From Kribbella catacumbae DSM 19601 (lineage in GTDB: Bacteria > Actinomycetota > Actinomycetes > Propionibacteriales > Kribbellaceae): DNA of 64,000 nt. The notes under the pieces were generated by a model, which did not search any database, was not told the DNA's origin, and saw only the letters and a list, made by a program, of their open reading frames with translations. Both the position numbers and the translations under genes were made by a program. The stretch spans positions 62,001-126,000 of the forward strand of contig NZ_AQUZ01000003.1 in assembly GCF_000372465.1 (NCBI RefSeq), in the 5' to 3' direction. This document shows positions 1-9,378 of the stretch, piece after piece; within the stretch, counting starts at the first letter, position 1, and every line of letters starts with the position of its first letter.

Positions 1-24
1 TCCGGTCTGCCCCCAATTGAATTT

Positions 25-48
25 GGTCGCTGCGCCCAAACAGCGACC
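25..48. other. Short hairpin upstream of the M4 peptidase
   Basis: GGTCGCTG and CAGCGACC form an 8-bp perfect stem with an 8-nt loop, ending 9 bases before the GAGGAG ribosome-binding site of the next gene. It could lie in the mRNA leader or be an operator. Only the symmetry is seen; function is unknown. Confidence 0.4.
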
Positions 49-69
49 ACACCGTGAGGAGATGTTGTC

Positions 70-2124
70 TTGAAACGACTGACATCAGCAGGGGCGGTGG
101 CCATCGTCGCAGCTGCGGGATTGGCGATGTCGCCCGCAGGAGCCGCCAACCGTACGGCCCCGCTCCCGGCATCCGGCTTCAACCAGCCGGCCGCCGTCCA
201 GGCCGAACAGGCGCTGACCGCGCAGACGGCCGCAGCTCTCGGACTGGCCGGCGGTGAGGTGCTCAAGGTCCGCGACGTCGTCAAGGATGCCGACGGCACC
301 GAGCACGTCCGGTACGACCGCACCTACAACGGTCTGAAGGTGGTCGGTGGCGACCTGATCGTGGAGCGCAAGAGCAACGCGATCAAGGGTGTCATCTACA
401 ACCGCGGTGCCAAGAAGGTCGGGGTCGCTTCGACCAAGCCGACGCTGTCGCAGGCCGCCGCGCTGGCCAAGGGATCGAAGGCGGCTGACTTCAAGGCCAC
501 CAGCAACAAGGGGACGCTGGTCGTCTTCGCCGCCACCGGCAAGCCGGTGCTGGCCTACGAGGTCGTCACGTCGGGCGTCAAGGCCGACCAGACGCCGTCC
601 GTGCTGCACTCGTTCATCGACGCCAAGTCCGGCGCCGTCCTCGCCCAGGACGACGAGATCAAGACCGGTACCGGCAACTCGATGTACTCCGGCCAGGTCA
701 GCATCGGGACCTCCGGCAGCTTCTCGATGTCGGACCCGAGCCGCGGCGGTAACAACACCACCGATCTGAACGGTGCGACCTCCGGTACCGGAACGATCTT
801 CACCGACCCCGACGACACCTGGGGCAGCGGCACCACGGCGAACCGCCAGACCGCCGGCGTCGACGCGCACTTCGGTTCGCAGCTGACCTGGGACTACTAC
901 AAGAACGTCCACGGCCGCAACGGCATCTTCAACAACGGCCAGGGTGCGCGGTCCCGCGTGCACTACGGCAACGCGTACGTGAACGCGTTCTGGGACGGCA
1001 CCCAGATGACGTACGGCGACGGCGCGAGCAACCAGCGGCCGCTGACCTCGATCGACGTGGCCGGCCACGAGATGAGCCACGGTGTCACCGAGGCGACCGC
1101 GAACCTGAACTACTTCGGCGACGCGGGCGGCCTGAACGAGTCCACCTCGGACATCTTCGGTACCGCGGTCGAGTTCTCCGCGAACAACGCCTCCGACCCG
1201 GGTGACTACCTGATCGGCGAGAAGATCAACATCAACGGCAACGGCACGCCGCTGCGCTACATGGACAAGCCGTCGAAGGACAGCCGCAGCGTTGACTGCT
1301 GGTCGACCAGCACCGGTGGGATGGACCCGCACTACTCCTCCGGCCCGCTGAACCACTGGTTCTACCTGGCCTCCGAGGGCACTGGCAGCAAGGTGATCGG
1401 CGGTGTGACCCACAGCAGCACCGCCTGCGACGGCACCACCATCGTCGCCGTCGGCCGCGACGTGGCCGCCAAGGTCTGGTACCAGACGCTGGCCACCAAG
1501 CTGACCTCCGGCAGCACCTACAAGGACGCCCGCGAAGGGGCGATCACCGTCGCCAAGACGCTGTACGGCAACAACTCGGCCCAGTGCCTCGGCATCCAGG
1601 CCGCGTTCAACGGCATCAGCGTTCCGGCCGGCGCCGCCACCTGTGGTGGCACTGTCCCGCCGACCGGTAGCGAGCGCCTGCTGAACATCGGCTTTGAGTC
1701 CGGTGCGGTCAACTGGACCGGTACTGCTGGTGTCGTCACCAACAGCGCCTCCAAGCCGGCTCGTAGCGGCAGCTGGAAGGCGTGGCTCGGTGGCAAGGGC
1801 GTCACCGCCACGGCGAACGTCGGCCAGTCCGTCGCGATCCCGGCCGGCGCCACCACCGCGCAACTGTCGTTCTGGCTCCGGATCGACACCAACGAGACCA
1901 CCACCTCGACGGTGTACGACCGGCTCCGGGTGCAGATCGTGGATGGCTCGACCACGACCACCCTGGCGACGTACTCCAACCTCAACAAGAACACGACCTA
2001 CACGCAGAAGACCTTCAACGTCGGCGCCTACGCCGGCAAGACGGTCACGGTCAAGTTCCTGGAGAACGAGGACGTCTCGCTGCAGACCAGCTTCGTCGTC
2101 GACGACACGTCGCTGATCGGCTAG
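70..2124 (+). CDS. Secreted M4 (thermolysin-like) zinc metallopeptidase
   Basis: Extracellular neutral protease of the thermolysin family, 684 residues. Residues 1-26 are a Sec signal peptide (KR, hydrophobic core, AGA cleavage motif). A propeptide (FTP/PepSY-like) follows to about residue 200. The zinc site HEMSH is at 333-337, the third ligand Glu357 lies in NESTSD, and His421 fits the thermolysin catalytic histidine. After about residue 535 comes a roughly 150-residue jellyroll-like module that is nearly duplicated at the end of the next gene. The start is TTG with GAGGAG about 7 bases upstream. Zn-dependent endopeptidase activity follows from the family; the substrate is unknown. Confidence 0.93.
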   Translation: MKRLTSAGAVAIVAAAGLAMSPAGAANRTAPLPASGFNQPAAVQAEQALTAQTAAALGLAGGEVLKVRDVVKDADGTEHVRYDRTYNGLKVVGGDLIVERKSNAIKGVIYNRGAKKVGVASTKPTLSQAAALAKGSKAADFKATSNKGTLVVFAATGKPVLAYEVVTSGVKADQTPSVLHSFIDAKSGAVLAQDDEIKTGTGNSMYSGQVSIGTSGSFSMSDPSRGGNNTTDLNGATSGTGTIFTDPDDTWGSGTTANRQTAGVDAHFGSQLTWDYYKNVHGRNGIFNNGQGARSRVHYGNAYVNAFWDGTQMTYGDGASNQRPLTSIDVAGHEMSHGVTEATANLNYFGDAGGLNESTSDIFGTAVEFSANNASDPGDYLIGEKININGNGTPLRYMDKPSKDSRSVDCWSTSTGGMDPHYSSGPLNHWFYLASEGTGSKVIGGVTHSSTACDGTTIVAVGRDVAAKVWYQTLATKLTSGSTYKDAREGAITVAKTLYGNNSAQCLGIQAAFNGISVPAGAATCGGTVPPTGSERLLNIGFESGAVNWTGTAGVVTNSASKPARSGSWKAWLGGKGVTATANVGQSVAIPAGATTAQLSFWLRIDTNETTTSTVYDRLRVQIVDGSTTTTLATYSNLNKNTTYTQKTFNVGAYAGKTVTVKFLENEDVSLQTSFVVDDTSLIG

Positions 2125-2156
2125 TCAGCAAACAGTTTGTCCCACTGTGATTTCAG

Positions 2157-2195
2157 TCCGGGGCGTATGGCCTCGCCCAGGCCGTGCGCCCCGGA
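2157..2195 (+). terminator. Intrinsic terminator-like hairpin after the M4 gene
   Basis: TCCGGGGCG and CGCCCCGGA pair, with an inner GGCCT/AGGCC stem, followed by a short T-containing tail. It lies between two co-directional peptidase genes, so they probably have partly separate transcripts. Confidence 0.55.
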
Positions 2196-2221
2196 CGCTT
2201 TGTGACACTCGCCTTTTGTGA

Positions 2222-3657
<1,436 letters not shown>

Positions 3658-3658
<1 letters not shown>

Positions 3659-3838
3659 CCGGCTAGGGCGTGTCTCCCGATTCCCTGCGTGCTGCGCGGC
3701 ACTCGGCACGGCACCTCGCCGCACTGGAGCAAAGGCCACGATGGAAAAACATCGAGGCCTTCACTCCAGCATGCCGAGCTACCGCACCGAGCACCTGCTC
3801 GCTACTGCAGGGAATCGGGAGACACGCACTAGGCCGGC
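3658..3838. repeat. Long nested hairpin element, copy 1, spanning both convergent stop codons
   Basis: A 181-bp imperfect palindrome. The outer arms are 3658-3688 and 3807-3838, about 31 bp with one bulge and one mismatch. The inner hairpin 3724-3769 is CTGGAG/CTCCAG, then AAGGCC/GGCCTT, then CGATG-GAAAAA-CATCG. The stems are separated by opposed CA/CA dinucleotides and one A/A mismatch. The stop codon of the M28 gene and that of the opposing lipoprotein gene both lie inside the outer arms. The 20-nt core cacgatggaaaaacatcgag at 3737-3756 recurs exactly at 34263-34282. It may act as a bidirectional terminator or be a mobile palindromic repeat. Confidence 0.85.
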
Positions 3839-4365
3839 TTGCAGAGATTGCCGGGTTTGGTGGCTTCGGTGAGCAGTTTGCTCACCGGGGCCACCAGCGG
3901 CTTCAGCTTCGGGTCCTCGAGCCGGGCCAGACCGCCGCTGGCCGAGACCGCAACGATCATGTCGTCCGGGTGACGCACCGTCGGTTTGGTGATGCCGACC
4001 GAAGCCCAGTCGACCTGCTTGACCGCGTCGGTGAGGTCTGTGAGCAAACCGGCTTCCAGCTTGCAGCGCGATGGGACCTTGCCCATCGAGGTGACATTGG
4101 CGATGCCGTCGGTACCCACCACGACCGTGTCGTTGAACCCGGCGAAACCGCCTGTCCGGGTGACCGTGAACGGCAGCGGGCCGGCGCCGGGCGTCGCGGT
4201 CGGAGTACTGGTGATGGGTGCGCTCGGGCTGGGCATGGACGGAGTGCTGCCCGCGCCTGGATCTGATTCGTCACCACACCCGGCCAGGACCAAGCCCGCG
4301 GCGGCTGCCAGTACCAGTGCCCCGTGTCGGCGGTTCCGTTGCGCTAGCGGCGCCCAGGCACGCAC
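3829..4365 (-). CDS. Predicted lipoprotein of unknown function
   Basis: The signal peptide has an RNRR n-region, an ALVLAAAAGLV core and the lipobox LAGC, so the mature protein is predicted to be lipid-anchored at the membrane surface. A Pro/Ser/Thr linker and a domain of about 120 residues follow, with two cysteines (KVPSRCKLEA and GNLCKPA) that could pair. I recognise no enzyme family. The reading frame is open to an ATG at 4440, but that start would give an n-region of about 40 residues. I prefer GTG at 4365, though no strong ribosome-binding site precedes it. Oddly, this 5' end is encoded by a hairpin element (4315-4409), which may have supplied part of the signal peptide. Confidence 0.7.
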   Translation of the reverse strand: MRAWAPLAQRNRRHGALVLAAAAGLVLAGCGDESDPGAGSTPSMPSPSAPITSTPTATPGAGPLPFTVTRTGGFAGFNDTVVVGTDGIANVTSMGKVPSRCKLEAGLLTDLTDAVKQVDWASVGITKPTVRHPDDMIVAVSASGGLARLEDPKLKPLVAPVSKLLTEATKPGNLCKPA

Positions 4366-4409
4366 CTGGACACCGCTATCGCTAACGCAACCGCCGACAC
4401 GGGGCACTG
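4315..4409. repeat. Hairpin element, copy 3 (short form), inside the lipoprotein 5' end
   Basis: Arms 4315-4335 and 4389-4409 are a perfect 21-bp inverted repeat. Pairing continues inward through TAGCGG/CCGCTA and CCAGG/CCTGG with few mismatches. The inner part shares GCGGCGCCCAGGC (4347-4359) and CACCTGGACACCGC (4363-4376) with copy 2 (34222-34234 and 34309-34322). The central GAAAAA hairpin that lies between those blocks in copy 2 is missing here. Confidence 0.8.
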
Positions 4410-4472
4410 CGATCCGGATGCTCTTCACACCCTCATACATACCCGGATGCAGGGTGACGGCAGACTTCGTGC

Positions 4473-4943
4473 ATGGGCTGGTACACGAATGTCATCCGCT
4501 CGTTAGGGCACCGGCCGTGGTTCGCGACGGTCGGTCGCACTGCGGTACCGGTCGATCGCTGGCTGCAACGAAAGACCGGTGGCCGGGTCACGATCATCGG
4601 CCGTACGGCCTTGCCCACTTTGCTGCTGACCACCCAGGGACGGAAGTCAGGCCTGCCCCGGACCGTGCCACTGCTCTACGCACCCGACGGCGACGGTTTC
4701 GTCGTCACCGCGTCGAACTGGGGTCAGCAGAGCCATCCCGCCTGGTCGGGCAACCTGCTCGCCTGCGACCAGGCGACGGTGACCCTGCCTGGCGGACGAG
4801 AGATCCCGGTCCGCGCCGTCCTGGCAGAAGGGACTGAGCGGGACCGGGTCTGGCCTCTCGTCACCCGGGTCTGGCCGGCCTACGACACGTACGTCGAACG
4901 CAGCGGCCGGGCGATCCGGGTCTTCGTGCTGACGCCTAGTTGA
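4473..4943 (+). CDS. Nitroreductase/F420-type deazaflavin-dependent oxidoreductase
   Basis: 156 residues with the split beta-barrel pattern of the Ddn-like (nitroreductase family deazaflavin-dependent) group. Diagnostic is the TTQGRKSGLPRTVPLLY block followed by VVTASNWGQQSHPAW and a C-terminal RVFVLTPS strand. Such proteins bind coenzyme F420 and reduce varied organic substrates; the substrate here is unknown. The length is normal for the family. The gene ends tail-to-tail with the following minus-strand gene, overlapping by 8 bp. ATG 4473 has only a weak upstream GGTGACGG. Confidence 0.82.
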   Translation: MGWYTNVIRSLGHRPWFATVGRTAVPVDRWLQRKTGGRVTIIGRTALPTLLLTTQGRKSGLPRTVPLLYAPDGDGFVVTASNWGQQSHPAWSGNLLACDQATVTLPGGREIPVRAVLAEGTERDRVWPLVTRVWPAYDTYVERSGRAIRVFVLTPS

Positions 4944-6111
4944 TGGTTGAGACCAGATCGACCAGGGCGCGGGTGAGCCGGACTCGCTGCTCGAACAGCT
5001 CTGGACCGCACTCGGTGGTCTTGCCGAGTTGCTCCAGCGGCAACGCGGTGAAGGTCGCCCGGGCCATCAGCGAGCCGAGGTAGCCGTACAGCACGTCGTC
5101 CTCGGTGACCGTCATCCCCTCCGCGGCCAGTCCCTCCATGAAGGCCGGGAGGATGACGGTGTGGATCGTCGGCAGTTCGTCGGCTGCCAGCTCCCCGGCG
5201 TGGGCCAGGCCCACCAGGAGCTGACCGAGGTCGAACCCGATCGCCTGCGGGCAGTCGAAACCCCAGTCGATCACGACGAACTCGTCCTGCTTGTCCTTCG
5301 GCACCAGCAGATTCTGCGGACTCGCATCCCCATGCTGATAGGTCTGTGGCAGAGCATCCAGCCGATCCAGTACTGCGGGCAGCCGGCTCCCCAGCGCGAG
5401 TAGCTCGTCCCGAAGCCCGTGATCGCCGGTCGAGCAGATCGCCTCGGCCAAGAGGGGGTGGCGCCAGGTCTGGTCGTTGGCCAGCAACGGAATCGCGCCC
5501 ATGATCACCCGGCCGTTCGTGTAGTACCGCAGCCCGATCCCGGGTTCGTCCACGGTGCCCCGGGGGAGCAGCGGCTCGACCAGGTGGAGCTGGCGCCGGG
5601 CGGACAACCGGCCGAGCAGGTTGGCCGCGTGCTCGAAGCGCCCGAGCGGCCAGGCGCCGGGCAGCTGGATGACGTCTTCCATCCACAGGGTTGCCCGGTC
5701 GTCGTCGTACTCGCCGATCGAGTACATCTTGGGCAGCCGTAAACCGTCCGGCATCAGGGTTGCGAGGTTGCTCCGGTGGACCGCGACCTCGAGTTGCCAG
5801 GGCAGGTTCTCGACGAAGTGCTCGCGGAACGGCTCCGGGACGAGGTGGATCAGCGGCCAGTGCCGGGCCGACCGGAGCTTCTTGACGAAGGCGGACCACT
5901 CGACGGTCCGGCCGGCCACCGTGGCCGTGCCGGCGATCCGGAGGAGTTGCTCGGTGCTCGGCGTACCGATCTCGTAGTCGACCGGCTCGATCCGCGCGGA
6001 GCTGGGCTCCGCGTCGGCGTACCCGGTGATGTCGCGGACGAGCTGGGCCAGTGTGGGCTCGTCGGGTGCGTCCCGGCCGAGCGTTGCCAATCCGTCGCTG
6101 ATCGTGTTCAT
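4936..6111 (-). CDS. Phosphotransferase of the aminoglycoside/choline kinase-like family
   Basis: 391 residues with a protein-kinase-like fold. The catalytic loop QHGDASPQNLLV (H-G-D-x-x-x-x-N) and the metal-binding VIDWGFD are clear, and a WMEDV segment fits the hinge. This family phosphorylates small molecules, such as aminoglycosides, choline or sugars, in the cytoplasm. The substrate cannot be read from the sequence, so a resistance role should not be assumed. ATG start; GTGCCCCC just upstream offers little Shine-Dalgarno match. It stands alone between convergent and co-directional genes. Confidence 0.82.
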   Translation of the reverse strand: MNTISDGLATLGRDAPDEPTLAQLVRDITGYADAEPSSARIEPVDYEIGTPSTEQLLRIAGTATVAGRTVEWSAFVKKLRSARHWPLIHLVPEPFREHFVENLPWQLEVAVHRSNLATLMPDGLRLPKMYSIGEYDDDRATLWMEDVIQLPGAWPLGRFEHAANLLGRLSARRQLHLVEPLLPRGTVDEPGIGLRYYTNGRVIMGAIPLLANDQTWRHPLLAEAICSTGDHGLRDELLALGSRLPAVLDRLDALPQTYQHGDASPQNLLVPKDKQDEFVVIDWGFDCPQAIGFDLGQLLVGLAHAGELAADELPTIHTVILPAFMEGLAAEGMTVTEDDVLYGYLGSLMARATFTALPLEQLGKTTECGPELFEQRVRLTRALVDLVSTIN

Positions 6112-6198
6112 GGGTGCCCCCCGGCGGTCTGCGGTGATGGTTCGATGGTGTCACCGAACCTTCAGCTCACCTTCAGATCGCCCGTTGGGGCCCCGGAA

Positions 6199-6918
6199 TC
6201 AGCCCGCCCGGTACGTCGCGATGCTGACCGCGATGTAGTGGCAGATGAAGGCCGCCACGGTGCAGGCGTGGAAGATCTCGTGGAAGCCGAACCACAGCGG
6301 TGACGGGTTCGGCCGCTTGGTGCCGTAGATGACCGCGCCGATCGAGTAGAGGCCGCCGCCGATCGCGAGCAGCGTGACCACCGCCGCGCCGCCCAGATGG
6401 TAGAAGTCGCCCATCCAGAAGACCGCCACCCAGCCCAGGGCCAGGTAGATCGGGGTGTAGAGCCAGCGGGGGGCGTGCACCCAGAAGATCCGGAACAGGA
6501 TGCCGATCAGAGCGCCGCCCCAGGCCAGGCTGAGCAGCAGGATCCGGTCGTTGCCACGCAGCAGCACCACGCCCAGTGGGGTGTAGGTGCCGGCGATCAG
6601 CAGGAAGATGTTGCTGTGGTCGAGCCGGCGCAGGATCGCCTCGCCGGTCGAGCCCCAGTAGAAGCGGTGGTAGAGCGCGGAGATGCCGAACAGCAGCATC
6701 GAGCCCAGCGTGTAGACGGCGGCGGCCCAGCGCGCGCTCGTGGTCGGCGCGAGACAGATCAGCACGATGCCGGCCGCGGTCGCGAGCGGGAAGGTGCCGG
6801 CGTGCAGCCAGCCGCGCAGCTTCGGCTTCAGTGGCGAGAGCCGGTCGCTCAGCCGGTGGTGACTGTGCTCGTGAGGGGTCGCATCGGGCGGAGTACTGGG
6901 TGCGGTCCTGGCCGTCAT
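6199..6918 (-). CDS. Hemolysin III family (PAQR-like) integral membrane protein
   Basis: 239 residues with about seven transmembrane helices after a short cytoplasmic N-terminus. Family hallmarks are seen: ALYHRFYWGS with the first histidine, LRRLDHSNIFLLIAGTYTP, and a C-terminal GFHEIFHACTVAAFICHY, giving the metal-coordinating His/Asp set of PAQR proteins. Bacterial members are linked with membrane lipid homeostasis more than with haemolysis. The promoter region carries a perfect 12-bp inverted repeat at 6953-6979, so TetR-type repression is likely. Confidence 0.9.
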   Translation of the reverse strand: MTARTAPSTPPDATPHEHSHHRLSDRLSPLKPKLRGWLHAGTFPLATAAGIVLICLAPTTSARWAAAVYTLGSMLLFGISALYHRFYWGSTGEAILRRLDHSNIFLLIAGTYTPLGVVLLRGNDRILLLSLAWGGALIGILFRIFWVHAPRWLYTPIYLALGWVAVFWMGDFYHLGGAAVVTLLAIGGGLYSIGAVIYGTKRPNPSPLWFGFHEIFHACTVAAFICHYIAVSIATYRAG

Positions 6919-6952
6919 CGCCGTCCTCTCGCGTGCGGGGCGTCGGAATACT

Positions 6953-6984
6953 TACGCAACCGTAACCTACGGTTGCGTAGGTTC
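6953..6984. promoter_or_regulatory. TetR-type operator upstream of hemolysin III
   Basis: TACGCAACCGTA and TACGGTTGCGTA form a perfect 12-bp inverted repeat with a 3-bp spacer (6953-6979). AACCTAC and GTAGGTT overlap it at 6965-6984, giving a second palindrome. The site is 35 bp before the hemolysin III start. The style (ACCTACGGnnnCGTAGGT) is typical of actinobacterial TetR operators. The cognate repressor is not next to it. Confidence 0.65.
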
Positions 6985-7142
6985 AATGGTCCATAAGCCT
7001 GAAATGTAGGCCAGATCACCGCCGGGTTCACTTCCCCCGGAGTGTCTGATGCTCGAACAACGGCAAAAGTTCGATCGCTCTGCGAACCGGAAAATGTCGG
7101 CTAGCCTCGAAGCCTGAGAGACATCGAGGAGAGCATCTGCTC

Positions 7143-7922
7143 ATGCGGACACCTGGCAAGGCCAAGCTGCGCGACGTCGTCTACGGGCTGTACGAGCGCC
7201 GCCTGGCGCGATCGCTGTCGCCGGACCGGATGCCGCGCCACATCGGCGTCATCATCGACGGCAACCGGCGCTGGGCCAGGGCCGCCGGTGACCCGGTGTC
7301 GCGCGGCCACGAGGCGGGCGCGACCAAGATCACCGAGTTCCTGCACTGGTGCGACGAGGTCGGCGTCAAGGTCGTCACGGTCTGGATGCTGTCCACCGAC
7401 AACCTGACCCGCCCGGCCGACGAGCTGGAGCCGCTGCTGCGGATCATCGAGCAGACCGTCGAGGAGCTGACCTCCATCGGCCAGTGGCGGATCCACCCGG
7501 TCGGCGCGCTCGACTTGTTGCCGGGCGCCACCGCCGAGGTGCTGAAGGGCGCCGAGGCCGCCACCCAGAACGCGCAGGGCCTGCTGGTCAACGTCGCCGT
7601 CGGGTACGGCGGGCGTCGCGAGCTGGCCGACGCCGTCCGCTCGCTGCTGCTCGAAGAGGCCGCCAAGGGCATCTCGATCGAGGAGCTGGCCGAGCGGGTC
7701 GACGTCGAGCACATCGCCGAGCACCTCTACACCAAGGGCCAGCCGGACCCGGACCTGGTCATCCGGACGTCGGGGGAGCAGCGGCTGGGCGGGTTCCTGC
7801 TGTGGCAGAGCGCGCTGAGCGAGTTCTACTTCTGCGAGGCGCTCTGGCCGGACTTCCGGCACGTCGACTTCCTGCGAGCGATCCGGAGCTACGCCCAGCG
7901 GGAGCGCCGCTTCGGGACGTGA
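7143..7922 (+). CDS. uppS: Isoprenyl transferase (undecaprenyl/decaprenyl diphosphate synthase)
   Basis: 259-residue cis-prenyltransferase. The signature HIGVIIDGNRRWAR contains the catalytic Asp39 that binds the Mg-diphosphate. Later conserved blocks are the WMLSTDN segment, NVAVGYGGRRE, and DLVIRTSGEQRLGGFLLWQSAL with its substrate-binding Arg and Glu. It condenses isopentenyl diphosphate units to make the polyprenyl carrier lipid for cell-wall synthesis. ATG with GAGGAGA about 11 bases upstream. Its 3' end is overlapped on the other strand by the long tail of the next gene. Confidence 0.93.
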   Translation: MRTPGKAKLRDVVYGLYERRLARSLSPDRMPRHIGVIIDGNRRWARAAGDPVSRGHEAGATKITEFLHWCDEVGVKVVTVWMLSTDNLTRPADELEPLLRIIEQTVEELTSIGQWRIHPVGALDLLPGATAEVLKGAEAATQNAQGLLVNVAVGYGGRRELADAVRSLLLEEAAKGISIEELAERVDVEHIAEHLYTKGQPDPDLVIRTSGEQRLGGFLLWQSALSEFYFCEALWPDFRHVDFLRAIRSYAQRERRFGT

Positions 7923-8979
7923 GTACTGCGGCCTCTGGCGCACCCCGGCCGCACCGGCGGCACGTAGTACGGCGTCGGAGGTAGTAGGCGTACGTCGCTG
8001 CGCCCAGTGCTGCGCCCCAGACGACCCAGAGCGTGCCGGGCACCGTCAGGCCCCACAAGGATGCTCCGTCGTCGTCCGCCAGCCGGAGGTTCATCAGGCC
8101 GGCCGGGATCAGTACTACGGCCACGATCGACGCGGGGATGATCGCCAGCTTCGGTGGGATCCGCTGGCCGGCCTTGAACCAGATCCAGCGCGGATAGACC
8201 TCACCCCAGCGGCTCACCAGGCCGTGGGTGAGGATGCTGCCGCCGATGGCCAGGCCGGCCATCGCGAGACCCATTTCGAGCATGCCAGGCGTGTCGGCCA
8301 TCATCTGGTGGAACTCGTCGGTGATGCCCAGCTTCCAGCCGAAGTACCAGGCGATCCGGGTGACCTCGTAGGGGATGTTGCAGACCGCGGCGATCAGTAC
8401 TGCGCGACGGCCCCACCGCAGGGCGCCTTCGGGCGTCTGCCAGGCCTTGAGCGGCCTGTCGTCGCGTCCACAGTTGGTGCAGGCCTGTCGGCGCCTGCGG
8501 TGGTAGCTGACGGCCGTAGCGGCCCACAGGAGGCCGCCGAGGAACATGATCAGGATGTTCACGCGGTGCCAGTACAGGATGTCCCCGACGCCGTCCTGTG
8601 GGCCTGGAACGCCGGTGAAGGCGAAGACGAGGATCGCCGGGGACAGGGCGAGCATGCCGAGCGGTGTGTAGTCGGGGATGACGAGAGCCAGCAGGACCGC
8701 CATAGTGCCGCCGAAACCCAGGAGCAGCCCGCTAGCCAGGCCGCTGGTGACGCTGCGCCGTGTCATCACCAGTGCGGCCACCGCGCCGAGGAGGCCGAGC
8801 ACGGCCATCACTGGGGCGACAGCGCCGACCCAGGCTCCTTCGAGCAGCGAGGCGGTCGAGTGGTCGTCGCCGACGCGGGCGAACGGGTAGCCGGAGCCGC
8901 CAGTGGCCCAGTAGATCCCCAGTACTCCGTAGGTCAGCGACCACAGCGAGGTGGCGTAACCGAGCGCGGTTTTCAGCAT
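7759..8979 (-). CDS. Multi-pass membrane protein with paired CxxC motifs, tail antisense to uppS
   Basis: The likely start is ATG 8979 (MLKTALGYATSLWSL), giving 406 residues with about ten hydrophobic segments. Two cytoplasmic CxxC knuckles are visible (ACTNCGRDD and TTCRRCGRG). I do not recognise the family. The last 54 or so residues are rich in Arg, Ser and Ala, lack the character of the rest, and are encoded antisense to the 3' end of uppS over 164 bp. The real protein may be shortened by a lost stop or frameshift near 7925. Confidence 0.6.
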   Translation of the reverse strand: MLKTALGYATSLWSLTYGVLGIYWATGGSGYPFARVGDDHSTASLLEGAWVGAVAPVMAVLGLLGAVAALVMTRRSVTSGLASGLLLGFGGTMAVLLALVIPDYTPLGMLALSPAILVFAFTGVPGPQDGVGDILYWHRVNILIMFLGGLLWAATAVSYHRRRRQACTNCGRDDRPLKAWQTPEGALRWGRRAVLIAAVCNIPYEVTRIAWYFGWKLGITDEFHQMMADTPGMLEMGLAMAGLAIGGSILTHGLVSRWGEVYPRWIWFKAGQRIPPKLAIIPASIVAVVLIPAGLMNLRLADDDGASLWGLTVPGTLWVVWGAALGAATYAYYLRRRTTCRRCGRGAPEAAVLTSRSGAPAGRSSGSLAGSRRAGSPARAPRRSRTRSARSATAGTRPAAAPPTSG

Positions 8980-9378
8980 ACGTAGAGCGTGCGGCGGCGT
9001 ACCGGCGTACCGGCTCACTCCACCGGGTGAACGGTGTCGCCCGGTGGGGGGAAACGTGTAACAAGCCGTTAACCCCGGGGACGGGCGTGTCGGGCTGCGG
9101 CGTTTGCGCGACGGACCTACTCTCACTAGTGACGGTCGGAGGGGAAGCCGGCTGTCCGGGAGGCCCGATCAGATGAGACGTAACTGCTCGCCGGTAGCCC
9201 CATGAGGGGCCGAACGGAGTGCCCGAGACCTTCGGTCTCACCCTCGCTGATTTCCGGTCACGCAGGTGCTGCGTGGCGGAGGGGGTCTGCACCAGACCTC
9301 CGGGTCCGGACCCGGTCCAACACCTAACCACTGGTGGACCGGGCGTGGTGCACGCCGCGGTCCGAGAGGACGTGCTCC
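8980..9378 (+). other. 399-bp region between divergent genes; possible structured phoH leader
   Basis: No convincing gene. The strand leading to phoH contains several strong hairpins: GAGACC-TTC-GGTCTC near 9225, GCCCC-atga-GGGGC near 9197 and GGGTCC/GGACCC near 9300. A long structured 5' leader is possible. I could not match it to a riboswitch consensus from memory. Confidence 0.35.

Noticed and set aside
85-1863. 592-codon open frame antisense to the M4 peptidase
   Set aside because: Low-complexity Arg/Gly/Val/Asp translation typical of antisense frames in GC-rich genes; no ribosome-binding site or family match.
9060-9200. Cobalamin or c-di-AMP riboswitch before phoH
   Set aside because: Only fragments resemble the consensus (GGGGAAGCCGG); the remaining conserved blocks are missing.
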